Assembly: GCF_019904155.1 (NCBI RefSeq)
Contig: NZ_JAHCMB010000186.1
Span: 1 to 55,807 of the forward strand
Direction: 5' to 3'
DNA from: Paenibacillus sinensis
GTDB taxonomy: Bacteria; Bacillota; Bacilli; Paenibacillales; Paenibacillaceae
DNA length: 55,807 bases
The notes below the pieces were generated by a model. The model was given only the letters and a program-made list of their open reading frames with translations. It had not been told where the DNA came from and searched no databases. Both the position numbers and the translations under genes were made by a program. Below, piece after piece: positions 24,093 to 32,798 of the stretch. How positions within the stretch are numbered: position 1 is the first letter of the stretch; the number at the start of each line of letters is the position of its first letter.

Positions 24093-24370
24093 TGCGCCTC
24101 GACAAATTTTTGAAGGTATCCCGTCTCATCAAGCGCCGCACGGTGGCGAAGGATGTGTCCGAGCAAGGCCGGGTGCTGATCAACGGCAAAGAATCGAAGC
24201 CGAGCGCTAGCGTGAAGATCGGCGATGAAATCACGGTCCAGTTCGGACAGAAGCTCGTGACGGTACGCGTCGAGAAGCTGGTCGAAACGACCCGTAAGGA
24301 CGAAGCTGCCGGCATGTACACCGTGCTCCGCGAAGAGCCGATCCAGAAGAGCAACGGATTGGATTGGTAG
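24092..24370 (+). CDS. rqcP: Ribosome-associated quality control protein RqcP
   Basis: A 92-residue S4-domain RNA-binding protein (YabO). In B. subtilis RqcP works with RqcH on the 50S subunit to add alanine tails to stalled nascent chains. MRLDKFLKVSRLIKRRTVAK is the S4 signature and GRVLINGKESKPSASVKIGD follows. It starts on the last base of the hup stop and ends before a strong terminator. Confidence 0.93.
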   Translation: MRLDKFLKVSRLIKRRTVAKDVSEQGRVLINGKESKPSASVKIGDEITVQFGQKLVTVRVEKLVETTRKDEAAGMYTVLREEPIQKSNGLDW

Positions 24371-24390
24371 ACGGCCCCTTTTTTCTCGGA

Positions 24391-24424
24391 AGAAGCGTTC
24401 CCGCTTAAGCGGGGCGCTTTTTTT
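24391..24424 (+). terminator. hup-rqcP terminator
   Basis: AAGCG-tt-CCCGC pairs with GCGGG-g-CGCTT around TTAA, followed by a run of seven T. Confidence 0.9.
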
Positions 24425-24546
24425 AATGTGCGGACTTCAAAGGCCCGGATTCCTGATCTTGCAAGAAAGACTGCTGCTAAAGAGGGGCTTGGCAACCTGA
24501 TCGCTCCCAGCCTGGAAGTGCTGCGCAAAAGGACGCAGGCGGGCCT

Positions 24547-24576
24547 GTTCTAAACGGGTACGGATGGCCATATGCT
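24547..24576 (+). promoter_or_regulatory. Weak candidate sigma-E promoter of yabP-yabQ
   Basis: GTTCTAA (24547-24553), 15-bp spacer, CATATGCT (24569-24576). The -10 resembles sigma-E CATAnnnT. yabP is a mother-cell gene in B. subtilis. The -35 is poor. Confidence 0.3.
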
Positions 24577-24601
24577 AGGACTAGAAGGAGGGGTACAGGC
24601 C

Positions 24602-24886
24602 ATGATCGAACCTGGAAAAAACGTCAAGCAGCATGATCTGCATATGCGCAGCCGCAAGGCGGTAGATCTGACGGGTGTGCAGAATGTGGAGAGCTTCGAC
24701 AGCGGGGAGTTTCTGCTTCAGACGGAGCTTGGGACCTTAAGCATCCGCGGCAGCCATTTACATATCAAGAACCTCAGTCTGGAGAACGGGCTGCTGTCGC
24801 TGGAAGGGAATGTCCAATCGGTGGTTTATGTGGAACCGGGAGCGAAGGATAAGAATAAAGGGCTGCTCGGCAAGCTGTTCAAATGA
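24602..24886 (+). CDS. yabP: Spore cortex assembly protein YabP
   Basis: A 94-residue member of the YabP/YqfC family, needed for spore cortex formation in B. subtilis and made in the mother cell. Short beta-rich repeats are visible (VENVESF-like, SIRGSHLHIKNLSLENGLLS). The frame opens at 24572, but AGGAGG at 24586-24591 points to ATG at 24602. Its TGA overlaps the yabQ start (ATGA). Confidence 0.9.
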   Translation: MIEPGKNVKQHDLHMRSRKAVDLTGVQNVESFDSGEFLLQTELGTLSIRGSHLHIKNLSLENGLLSLEGNVQSVVYVEPGAKDKNKGLLGKLFK

Positions 24887-25446
24887 ATCCGGCTGTGCAG
24901 TGGATGACACTGCTGTACCTGGCGGGCGCCGGCGCAATGATGGGGTTCGCCTTTGACGCGTACCGGGTGCTGTCCCAGCGGCTGCGTTTTCCGGGATGGC
25001 TCATGGCCGTTCTCGACCTGCTCTATTGGCTTGCTTCGGCTCTGCTTGTCTTCCGCCTGTTGTACGAGGGCAATCAGGGCCAGCTTCGCTTTTACGCTTT
25101 TCTTGGATTGTTTCTGGGTGTATGGGTATATTTTTTAATCTTCAGTGTTACGGTCCAGAAATTTGTGGTAATGTTAATTCAGGTGGTTCAGCGGGTGTGG
25201 AGACTGCTGGTGAAGCTGCTGGGCATTGTGATTGGCATGCCGTTAATGGGAATATGGCGACTAACGCGCTGGACGCTGCGTCTGCTTGCGGCCGTGCTCT
25301 GGAAATTGCTGAAGCTTGTGCTGTGGCTGACCCGTCCGCTGTGGCATTTTCCCGTTAAATGGCTGACCCCTCTCTATGAACGGCTGCTGGGCAGCGCGCC
25401 GCTGACCAAATTGAAGGCTTGGATTGCCGCAAGAAAACAACGCTGA
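24883..25446 (+). CDS. yabQ: Spore cortex biosynthesis protein YabQ
   Basis: A 187-residue membrane protein of the YabQ family, required for spore cortex in B. subtilis and located in the outer forespore membrane. Four to five hydrophobic segments are seen (about 8-28, 40-60, 67-90, 100-150), with a basic C-terminus. It overlaps yabP by 4 nt. divIC begins 23 bp on. Some primary sequence divergence is normal for this family. Confidence 0.88.
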   Translation: MNPAVQWMTLLYLAGAGAMMGFAFDAYRVLSQRLRFPGWLMAVLDLLYWLASALLVFRLLYEGNQGQLRFYAFLGLFLGVWVYFLIFSVTVQKFVVMLIQVVQRVWRLLVKLLGIVIGMPLMGIWRLTRWTLRLLAAVLWKLLKLVLWLTRPLWHFPVKWLTPLYERLLGSAPLTKLKAWIAARKQR

Positions 25447-25469
25447 CCTTTAATGGGAGGACCGCTCTA

Positions 25470-25802
25470 ATGAACAGATTTTCTCCGGAAGAGAAGCAGG
25501 CTGGGGGGAGCGCCGCGGCGGGCGCGAAGAGAAGAAGATTTCTCTGGATGGCCGTGATGGCGGTGTTCTTCGGGTGGGCCGGCTACATATTCTTCGCCCA
25601 GGGTGCTTTGATTGCGGACAAGAGTGAGGACCTGGCCAAGAAGCAGGCTGCCGGTGAACAGGTGAACGCTTCACTGAATCAGCTGAAATATGAGGTGTCG
25701 CGTCTTAATGACGACGAGTATGTCGGCCAACTGGCGCGCAAGTGGTTTAACATCTATCCCAAAGGCGAGATTCCGATCCGGACCGAACAATCCGGCGAAT
25801 GA
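25470..25802 (+). CDS. divIC: Cell division protein DivIC
   Basis: A 110-residue bitopic septum protein that works with FtsL and DivIB in the divisome. A basic cytoplasmic tail (KRRRF) precedes a single membrane segment at about 27-46, then an extracytoplasmic coiled coil (about 52-80) and a short C-terminal region ending in YPKGEIPI. The frame opens at 25419, but GGGAGG just ahead sets ATG at 25470. Position after yabQ is as in B. subtilis. Confidence 0.9.
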   Translation: MNRFSPEEKQAGGSAAAGAKRRRFLWMAVMAVFFGWAGYIFFAQGALIADKSEDLAKKQAAGEQVNASLNQLKYEVSRLNDDEYVGQLARKWFNIYPKGEIPIRTEQSGE

Positions 25803-25807
25803 GCCGT

Positions 25808-25842
25808 AAAGCCTTTCTCTTTTTAGAAAAAAGAGGCTTTTC
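25808..25842 (+). terminator. divIC terminator
   Basis: AAAGCC (25808-25813) pairs with GGCTTTT, and the intervening CTCTTTTT/AAAAAGAG segments extend the stem. A short T-run follows. Confidence 0.75.
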
Positions 25843-25946
25843 GCTATGTTGCCTTGCAATGCGCTTTCCTGTATAATCAAATCACCGCAGACTGGATTTT
25901 TCTAATCTTAAGTCTGTATATTTTTAAGGGAGGATCATTTTATTCT

Positions 25947-26432
25947 ATGGCAATTGAAGTGGGCACCAAGTTAGAGGGCAAGGTGACAGGCATCACGCAT
26001 TTCGGAGCGTTTGTAGATCTGTCAGGAGGTGTCACAGGTCTCGTTCACATCTCGGAAATCGCCGATAATTACGTCAAGGATGTCAACGATCATCTGAAGA
26101 TTAATGACGTGGTAACGGTTAAGGTGATCAATGTCGACAAGGACGGCAAGATCGGTCTTTCCATCAAGCAGGCAGTCGACAAGCCGGCTTCGGAGGCAAG
26201 ACCGCCGAGAGCGCCAAGACCGGATCGTCCAGGCGGCGGTGACCGTTTCGGCGGTGGTGGTGGTGGCGGCTACAATCGTGAACGGGGAGGTCGTCCATTC
26301 AAGCCAGCAGCCGGTAAACCTTCATTCGAGGATAAAATGTCACGCTTCCTTAAAGACAGTGAAGAACGGATGTCTTCTCTCAAGAAGAATACGGAAGGTA
26401 AGCGCGGCGGCCGTGGAGCCAAACGCGTCTAA
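25947..26432 (+). CDS. yabR: S1-domain RNA-binding protein YabR
   Basis: A 161-residue protein with one S1 domain (about 5-75: GTKLEGKVTGITHFGAFVDL, GLVHISEIA, KVINVDKDGKIGLSIKQ), resembling polynucleotide phosphorylase S1. A Pro/Arg/Gly-rich disordered linker with a Gly run follows (about 78-115) and then a helical, basic tail. RNA binding is inferred from the fold. The frame opens at 25854, but GGGAGG sets ATG at 25947. The Gly/Arg-rich linker is longer than in B. subtilis YabR. B. subtilis has two tRNA genes after yabR; none is seen here. Confidence 0.88.
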   Translation: MAIEVGTKLEGKVTGITHFGAFVDLSGGVTGLVHISEIADNYVKDVNDHLKINDVVTVKVINVDKDGKIGLSIKQAVDKPASEARPPRAPRPDRPGGGDRFGGGGGGGYNRERGGRPFKPAAGKPSFEDKMSRFLKDSEERMSSLKKNTEGKRGGRGAKRV

Positions 26433-26447
26433 TCCATAACATGCAAC

Positions 26448-26488
26448 AACCGCAGGGGCATCAAGTCCGCTGCGGTTTTTTTCTTTTT
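26448..26488 (+). terminator. yabR terminator
   Basis: AACCGCAG (26448-26455) pairs with CTGCGGTT (26470-26477), followed by a long T-rich run. Confidence 0.9.
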
Positions 26489-26762
26489 CCCCGTCCGAAC
26501 CTTCCATCTTCTCGTCTGAGCCCTCCCTCTGCGGGTTGTGGTCTAGGGGAAGCCGGGAATGAATAATGGCGTCAAAAGGCCCGGATTTGTCCCGGGTGGC
26601 GGTGAATTTGTCGGCTCGAAGGAAATTTGCGACAGCATCCAAGGCCATTCCACGAAAGCCCGCCCCATTCGCTGACGAATCGGGGACGCCGTTTGTCGGG
26701 GGTTACTGTTCTGGAGAACGCATGGACAAGCGCCGGGCAAGGGAAAGAGAGCGCTGACAAGC
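26489..26762. other. Gene-free region upstream of spoIIE
   Basis: No credible coding frame or tRNA is seen. The stretch holds scattered 0A-like heptamers, the best being TGACGAA at 26673-26679, which fits TGNCGAA fully, and a one-mismatch copy near 26634-26640 on the minus strand. The short open frames here lack ribosome binding sites. Confidence 0.5.
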
Positions 26763-26784
26763 GTTCGGCATTCCGAACTTTTTT
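26763..26784 (+). terminator. Short terminator before the spoIIE promoter
   Basis: GTTCGG (26763-26768) pairs with CCGAAC (26773-26778) around a 4-nt loop, followed directly by TTTTTT. It may insulate the spoIIE promoter or end a small transcript from 26489-26762. Confidence 0.6.
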
Positions 26785-26849
26785 GTCGGAAATTTCTTGT
26801 GTCCGAGCCTCTTGTTCTGACAAACTTTCCAGAGTCATCCAGATATAAT
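26784..26849 (+). promoter_or_regulatory. spoIIE promoter, 21-bp spacing, Spo0A-type
   Basis: -35-like CTGACA (26817-26822) and perfect -10 TATAAT (26844-26849) are 21 bp apart. In B. subtilis spoIIE has the same wide spacing and is activated by Spo0A~P with sigma-A. A near-match 0A box TGTCGGA lies at 26784-26790. Confidence 0.7.
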
Positions 26850-26929
26850 GGGTCCACCAAAAGGAAATCCAGGGCAGTCCTCCGGCAAGGGGCTTTGGAT
26901 TTTACTCTTAAACGGGTGGTGCTTAATCG

Positions 26930-29437
26930 ATGGAGAAGAGCAATGTGGTAAAATTCCCGGAATGGACAAGAGCAGAAAGCATTGGAGAAGAAGAGAAGTC
27001 AACCTGGTGGGAAAGCGTAAAAGCGTGGGGCAGCCGTCGGCGGGCTCTTCGCGGGCTGGAATCCAAAAAGTGGGTATTTCTCTTGAGCTGCATGGGATTT
27101 CTGCTGGGCAGAGCAATGATTCTGAATGAGCTGTCCCCATTCGCCGTGGCTTTTTTCGCTATTGTCGTCTTTATGCGAAGAGACAGCATCGTGCCTGTCC
27201 TCGCCGCGATTGTCGGCGGAGCATTCTTCACGCCGTTCCCCGGCGTGCTGGTGATCGCTGCGGAGCTTATCCTCTTCATTCTGCTGTACAAAGGGTTGAA
27301 GGCCTTTCAGCGGATCGACCTCGCCTATGCTCCGGTTATGGTCTTCGTCTCCTCGTTCATGGTCGGACTCTTCCAGAGCGTGATCGGGCCATCCCTTTCC
27401 TGGTACGCCTTAATGATGACAACACTGAATGCCCTTCTGTCTTTTGTGCTGACTCTCGTCTTCCTTCAGGCCCTTCCTGTTATGATCTACAAAACAAAAA
27501 GCCGGGCGCTGAGGAACGAGGAAATCCTCTGCCTGATTATTATGCTCGCCTCCATTATGACCGGACTGGTCGGCTGGAAGGTGGATGGGCTGTCCCTGGA
27601 GCATATTCTGTCGCGCTATTTGATTCTGCTGTTCGCTATGGCGGGAGGGGCTCCCCTTGGAGCCGCCGTCGGCGTCGTGACAGGACTGATCCTGAGTCTG
27701 GCCGATATCCACGCGATCTATCAGATGAGTCTGCTCGCCTTCTCGGGGATGCTTGCAGGCATGCTGCAGGGTGGGCGCAAAGGCGCCGTGTCGCTTGGCA
27801 TGCTGCTCGGATCAAGCATTCTGTCCGTCTATTTCAGCGGGCCGGGCGATATGCTCCTATCCACCTGGGAGACCTGCGCGGCGGTGATTCTATTTATATT
27901 GACCCCGCGCAGCATCATCACCTCGATCGCCAGATATGTGCCGGGGACAAGCGACCACAGCCGCTCCCAGCATGAATATGCGCGGCGCATCCGCGATATT
28001 ACCGCCGAGCGCGTGACCCAGTTCTCCCAGGTATTTCGGCAGCTGTCCACCAGCTTCGGCCAGATTTCGTCGGCCGGTCAGGTGGAAGCGGCGAATCGGG
28101 AGATGGAGCATTTCATGAATGCGGTGACCGAGGAGGCCTGCGCCAAATGCATCCGCCGTACCCATTGCTGGGATGCAAAATTTTATCAGACCTATAAATA
28201 TATGACTGACATGATGACTGCCGTCGAGGATAATCCCGAGCTGTCGGCGGACAAGCTGCCCGCCGAATGGTCGCGGATCTGCGGCAAGACGGAGGAGGTT
28301 CTTGAGGTCATGCGCAGTGAATACAACCTCTACCAGCATGATATGCGGTGGAAGAGACAAATATACGACAGCCGCAAATTTGTAGCCGAGCAGCTGTCCG
28401 GCGTGTCGCAGGTCATGGAGGATCTGGCCCGGGAGATCAAGCGGGAAGGCCAGGCGATGTACCGTCAGGAAGCGCAGATTCGCGAAGCGCTGGAAGCGCT
28501 GGGTCTGTCCATTCAGGGCATCGATATCATCAGCCTCGATCCGGGCCGCGTGGAGATTGAAATTGTCCATGCCTATACCCGGGGGTTCGATGAATGCCGC
28601 AAAATGATTGCCCCCCTCCTGTCCGATATATTAGAGGAGAATATATCGGTGATCAGCGAGACGGCTCCTTACAGCCGGGAAGGGCTGGCGACGGTGATCT
28701 TCGGCTCCGCCAAAGCCTATGAGGTCAGCACCGGCATGGCGGAAGCAGCTAAGGGAGGGGATATGCTATCCGGCGACAGCTTCAGTATCTCCGAGCTGGG
28801 CAACGGGACATTTGCGGTGTCGGTGAGCGACGGCATGGGCAACGGGGAGCGCGCGCGAATGGAGAGCAGCGCAGCGCTCGGCATGCTGGAGAAGCTGCTT
28901 CAATCGGGCATGGACGAGCGGCTGGCGGTAAAGTCCGTCAATTCGATTCTGCTTCTGCGCTCGCCCGAGGAATTCTATGCGACGGTGGACATGGCGCTGA
29001 TCGACCAGTATTCCGCCCAGACGACCTTCATGAAGATCGCCTCGGCGCCCAGCTTCATCAAGCGGGGAGGCGAGGTCCTTCCGGTCACCGCCAGCAATCT
29101 GCCGATCGGCATCATTCAGGACATCGAAGTCGAGTTCGTTACGATGCAGCTGCAGGCGGGCGACATCCTTATTATGATGACCGACGGCATTTATGACGCG
29201 CCCGGGTATGCGGTCAATAAGGAAATCTGGATGAAACGGATGATTCAGGAGCTGGATACAAGCGATCCCCAGGAGATCGCCGACAGCCTGCTGGAGAAAG
29301 TTATCCGTTATCAGGGCAATGAAATTCATGATGATATGACCGTTGTTGTCAGCCGGATCGACCACTACCGGCCAGAGTGGTCGACGCTGCACATTCCGGG
29401 ACTCTCGCGCATGGAACGGCCGCGGACAGTTAGCTAA
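26930..29437 (+). CDS. spoIIE: Stage II sporulation phosphatase SpoIIE
   Basis: An 835-residue membrane phosphatase that dephosphorylates SpoIIAA to release sigma-F in the forespore and binds FtsZ at the polar septum. About ten membrane segments fill residues 45-330, a central regulatory/FtsZ-binding region follows, and a PP2C-type domain (about 600-815) carries SVSDGMGNGERAR and MTDGIYDAPG metal-ligand motifs. Length matches B. subtilis. ATG at 26930 follows GGGTGGTG. The promoter at 26817-26849 and position before yabS are conserved. Confidence 0.96.
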   Translation: MEKSNVVKFPEWTRAESIGEEEKSTWWESVKAWGSRRRALRGLESKKWVFLLSCMGFLLGRAMILNELSPFAVAFFAIVVFMRRDSIVPVLAAIVGGAFFTPFPGVLVIAAELILFILLYKGLKAFQRIDLAYAPVMVFVSSFMVGLFQSVIGPSLSWYALMMTTLNALLSFVLTLVFLQALPVMIYKTKSRALRNEEILCLIIMLASIMTGLVGWKVDGLSLEHILSRYLILLFAMAGGAPLGAAVGVVTGLILSLADIHAIYQMSLLAFSGMLAGMLQGGRKGAVSLGMLLGSSILSVYFSGPGDMLLSTWETCAAVILFILTPRSIITSIARYVPGTSDHSRSQHEYARRIRDITAERVTQFSQVFRQLSTSFGQISSAGQVEAANREMEHFMNAVTEEACAKCIRRTHCWDAKFYQTYKYMTDMMTAVEDNPELSADKLPAEWSRICGKTEEVLEVMRSEYNLYQHDMRWKRQIYDSRKFVAEQLSGVSQVMEDLAREIKREGQAMYRQEAQIREALEALGLSIQGIDIISLDPGRVEIEIVHAYTRGFDECRKMIAPLLSDILEENISVISETAPYSREGLATVIFGSAKAYEVSTGMAEAAKGGDMLSGDSFSISELGNGTFAVSVSDGMGNGERARMESSAALGMLEKLLQSGMDERLAVKSVNSILLLRSPEEFYATVDMALIDQYSAQTTFMKIASAPSFIKRGGEVLPVTASNLPIGIIQDIEVEFVTMQLQAGDILIMMTDGIYDAPGYAVNKEIWMKRMIQELDTSDPQEIADSLLEKVIRYQGNEIHDDMTVVVSRIDHYRPEWSTLHIPGLSRMERPRTVS

Positions 29438-29543
29438 CGGTAACGGCTCCGTCACTTTGATTTTGTCTTTCGCCCCCGTTTGGAATCTCTCTTCCTGGGA
29501 CATACTAGAGAAGAGAGAGTTCATATAACGGGAGGTTAAGAGG

Positions 29544-30284
29544 ATGAAACAAATTCTGCTGATTACAGATGGATGTTCCAATGTGGGCGACAGCCCGGTG
29601 ATGGCGGCGGCACACGCATTTCAGGAGGGGGTTAGCGTCAATGTGATCGGCGTGGTGGACTATGGAACGATTGGCGAACTCGGGGGGAGGGAGATTGAGG
29701 ATATTGCGAAGGCCGGCGGAGGTCTAAGCCGGATCGTCGGCTCGCCGCAGCTGGCGCAGACGATGCAGATGATGACCCGCAAGACGGTGGTTCAAACCAT
29801 TCAGGTGGCGGTTAATAAAGAGGTGCAAAAAATATTGGGCGAAGGCTCGATCGAGGACCTTCCGCCCGCCAAGCGCTCCCAGATGGTGACTGTGGTGGAC
29901 GACCTCAGCGAGAAGGCGCCGCTGCGGCTGGCGCTGCTGATTGACGCAAGCGCCAGCATGAAGCCGAAGCTTGCGGCAGTCGAGGAGGCTATCCGCGATC
30001 TGGCGCTTAGTCTTGAGGCCCGGGAAGGGACCAGCGAAATTTCCGTGTTCCATTTTCCCGGATCAGGGGGGGAGCCGGCCGTGATGGATATGGACTGGAG
30101 CCTCAATATAGCGGGCATCCGGTCGCTGTTCGGGAAGATCCGGATGAAGGGAACGACGCCTACGGGACCTGCCATTTTCCGGGTGCTGGATCAATTCCGG
30201 TATGATACACTAGATGAACATCAAGGCCGCCTGGCGGCTTACGCAGAAGAAGGAGAAGGGATGCCCGGTGGATACGTCGTCTAG
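29544..30284 (+). CDS. yabS: VWA-domain protein YabS
   Basis: A 246-residue protein with a von Willebrand factor A fold; the MIDAS motif DASAS is visible in LLIDASASMKPKL near residue 134, and the N-terminal LLITDGCSNVGDS resembles a second, partial site. VWA proteins mediate metal-dependent protein contacts. In B. subtilis yabS lies between spoIIE and yabT and is expressed in sporulation; its exact role is unknown. ATG follows GGGAGG. It overlaps the kinase gene by 17 nt, so the two are coupled. Confidence 0.85.
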   Translation: MKQILLITDGCSNVGDSPVMAAAHAFQEGVSVNVIGVVDYGTIGELGGREIEDIAKAGGGLSRIVGSPQLAQTMQMMTRKTVVQTIQVAVNKEVQKILGEGSIEDLPPAKRSQMVTVVDDLSEKAPLRLALLIDASASMKPKLAAVEEAIRDLALSLEAREGTSEISVFHFPGSGGEPAVMDMDWSLNIAGIRSLFGKIRMKGTTPTGPAIFRVLDQFRYDTLDEHQGRLAAYAEEGEGMPGGYVV

Positions 30285-31209
30285 ACCTGTACGTTCTCCC
30301 GGGGAGATTATCGCCGGCAAATGGCGGGGGAACCGGTATGTGGTGGACAGGCTGCTTGGAAAAGGTGCGAATGGAACCGTATATCTGGTGAACCGGGAGA
30401 ACAGACGGGAGAAATATGCGCTGAAGATCGGTTACGACACTCTCGATCTTCAGTCGGAGATCAATGTGCTGACCTCGCTTCAGTCCTGCCAGGCCAGGCA
30501 GGGGAAGCGGCCCGGGAAGCCGGAACCGATGTCCTTCTACTTTCTGGAGTCGGATGACGCTTCGGATGGCGAATTTCCCTTTTACGTGATGAGGTATGTC
30601 CAGGGCATGCCTATGCACCGCTTTCTCGCCAAGAAGGGCCCGGCCTGGCTGGGATTGATCGGAGTCAAGCTGCTGGACAGGCTGTGCGCCCTGCACGAGT
30701 GCGGCTTTATCTTCGGTGACCTGAAGCCGGAGAATGTCATTGTATCGGAGTACGGCGAAGCCGAATTGATCGATTTCGGCGGGGCGGGCCCGATCGGGCG
30801 AAGCGTGAAGCAGTTCACCGAGTGGCATGACCGCGGCTTCTGGAACGCGGGAAGCCGAGTCGGCGACGAGGCTTACGACCTGTTCGCCTTCGCCGTGCTC
30901 TGTCTTCGTCTTCTGGACGAGCCGGGGCTGAAGACCGCTGCCTCGCAGCTTCCCCAGATGCGAAGCGGGGAGGATCTGCTGAAGCTTGCGAACCGCCTTC
31001 CGGACCGGAAACTGGCCTCTTGGCTGAAGACCGCTATTAAAGGCGGCTTTGCCGCGTCCGCTGAAGCGAGAGAGGTCTGGAAGACGCATGTCTTCCGGGG
31101 AGGGCGGAACAAGCCTGAGCCGGTAGCGACTCCCGGCTGGCTCAAAGGGGCATTTGCGCTATCTTTGTGCCTGCTGGTTTTTACCGTATACTGGATTTAT
31201 CATTTTTAA
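30268..31209 (+). CDS. yabT: YabT-like membrane Ser/Thr protein kinase
   Basis: A 313-residue Hanks-type kinase with a C-terminal membrane anchor (about 290-310). The glycine loop LLGKGANGTVYL, catalytic loop FGDLKPENVIV (F-G-D in place of H-R-D) and DFGG metal motif are seen. B. subtilis YabT has the same FGDLKP loop; it is activated by DNA and phosphorylates RecA and AbrB-type targets during sporulation. Frame opens at 30214, but the site AAGGAGAAGGG suggests GTG at 30268 inside the end of yabS. The extracellular sensor domain of PrkC is absent. Confidence 0.86.
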   Translation: MDTSSRPVRSPGEIIAGKWRGNRYVVDRLLGKGANGTVYLVNRENRREKYALKIGYDTLDLQSEINVLTSLQSCQARQGKRPGKPEPMSFYFLESDDASDGEFPFYVMRYVQGMPMHRFLAKKGPAWLGLIGVKLLDRLCALHECGFIFGDLKPENVIVSEYGEAELIDFGGAGPIGRSVKQFTEWHDRGFWNAGSRVGDEAYDLFAFAVLCLRLLDEPGLKTAASQLPQMRSGEDLLKLANRLPDRKLASWLKTAIKGGFAASAEAREVWKTHVFRGGRNKPEPVATPGWLKGAFALSLCLLVFTVYWIYHF

Positions 31210-31315
31210 TATTCTATGATTATACATAAGGACAGGCACGCCGATTGCCGTGCCGGCCGGCAGCCGCCCGCCGCGGCCAATAGCGGCTTAAGGGCAGGAA
31301 GGAAGCCTGATATTA

Positions 31316-32776
31316 ATGAAGTGGAATGAACTGGTGGATTCGGTTATGGACGCAGCAGCCGAATATAAGCTGTGGAGCGCCGGAGACGCCATCGTAGTCG
31401 CAGTGTCCGGAGGGCCGGATTCTGTGGCTCTTTTGCATGTTCTGCATGAAATCTCCCGGACAAGAATGCCGCTATCCCTCATCTGCGCGCATGTGAATCA
31501 CGGCTTTCGGGCAGAATCCACAATGGAGGCGGAGATGGTCCGGGACCTCGCGGAGAGCTTGGAGATTCCCTTCGAACTCGCCGAGTTCGATATCCCCGCT
31601 TATATGAAGGAAAGCGGTCTGGGACCGCAGGAAGCGGCACGCAATATGCGTTACCGGTTCCTGATTGATACCGCGCACCGGCGGGGCGCGGCGGCCGTGG
31701 CTCTGGCTCATCATGCCGATGACCAGGCCGAGACTGTACTGATGCATTTGCTTCGGGGAAGCGGCCTTTCGGGACTTGCCGGCATGCGCTGGAAAAGAAC
31801 CGAAAGAAAGATGGAACTTGTGCGTCCCCTTCTTCGTATGAACAAGGCATCGCTCGTAGAAGCCTGCCAGGAGCGCGGTTTCCGGTATGCTGAGGATGCG
31901 AGCAATTCGCAGGTCAAGTACAAGCGAAACGCCGTGCGTCTGAAGGTTCTGCCCTTTCTGGAGGAGTTCAATCCCTCGCTGTCCCGTTCGCTGACGCAGC
32001 TGGCCGAAATCGCCGGTGCCGAGGATGATTATATGGAAGAAGCCGCCGCCCGCAGCTTCGCGGAAATCGTGCAGAAGGAACAGGGGAAATGCACACTTGA
32101 AGCGGCCGGTTTTACCGCCCTGCCGTCCGCTTTACAACGGCGTTTGATTAAACTAATATTAAATTATCTGTCGGCGGATACACCGGAAATCGATTTTCCG
32201 AAGGTTGAAGCTGTAAGGCGGGGAATACTGCAGGTGAGAAAGACGTCCTGGCATCTTGATTTGGGACGCGGACTGACCTGCATACGGCAATATCAGACGG
32301 TGTGTTTCCTTTCGTCTCCTCCGGATGGTCAGGCCAGCTATTCCTATTTGCTGTCTTCGCCGGAATCCCGGCTTGAGCTTGGGGAGATCAACAAGGTTCT
32401 CATCATGACAGCCCTCGGGAGCTCAGAAGGACTGGATTACAGCGGTTCCGGCAACCGGGCAGACGCCTGGTTCGATTCGGATCAGCTGGTCTTTCCGCTG
32501 ACGATTCGCTCGCGGCTGCCTGGAGATACCATCAGGATCATGGGATTAAACGGAAGCAAAAAGGTAAAAGATATTTACATTGACGACAAGATACCTTCTG
32601 CTGAACGTTCACATATCCCTATCGTGTGCGACGGCCATGGCGAGATCATATGGATCCCCGGCGTCCGCCGCTCGGTTCATGCCGCTGTTGGCCAAGGCAC
32701 GGTCTCGGTTCTGCTGCTGTCACTCGAAGACCTGGCTCCGGAATCATCCGTAATGGCCGCAGACAGTTTTTCATAG
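31316..32776 (+). CDS. tilS: tRNA(Ile)-lysidine synthetase
   Basis: A 486-residue N-type ATP pyrophosphatase that converts the CAU anticodon cytidine of tRNA-Ile to lysidine. The P-loop SGGPDSVALLHVLH is at about residues 30-43; HHADDQAETVLMHLLRGSG near 137 is the family signature; a C-terminal TilS domain (about 395-470) is present. ATG at 31316 follows GGAAGGAAGCC. Followed by hprT and ftsH, as in B. subtilis, where TilS and HprT regulate ftsH. The last residues are not unusual. Confidence 0.95.
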   Translation: MKWNELVDSVMDAAAEYKLWSAGDAIVVAVSGGPDSVALLHVLHEISRTRMPLSLICAHVNHGFRAESTMEAEMVRDLAESLEIPFELAEFDIPAYMKESGLGPQEAARNMRYRFLIDTAHRRGAAAVALAHHADDQAETVLMHLLRGSGLSGLAGMRWKRTERKMELVRPLLRMNKASLVEACQERGFRYAEDASNSQVKYKRNAVRLKVLPFLEEFNPSLSRSLTQLAEIAGAEDDYMEEAAARSFAEIVQKEQGKCTLEAAGFTALPSALQRRLIKLILNYLSADTPEIDFPKVEAVRRGILQVRKTSWHLDLGRGLTCIRQYQTVCFLSSPPDGQASYSYLLSSPESRLELGEINKVLIMTALGSSEGLDYSGSGNRADAWFDSDQLVFPLTIRSRLPGDTIRIMGLNGSKKVKDIYIDDKIPSAERSHIPIVCDGHGEIIWIPGVRRSVHAAVGQGTVSVLLLSLEDLAPESSVMAADSFS

Positions 32777-32798
32777 TATAACTTAGGAGGTTCACAGG

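Noticed and set aside
26433..26929. tRNA-Met and tRNA-Glu expected from B. subtilis synteny
   Set aside because: No cloverleaf, TTCRANY loop or CCA-type end could be found.
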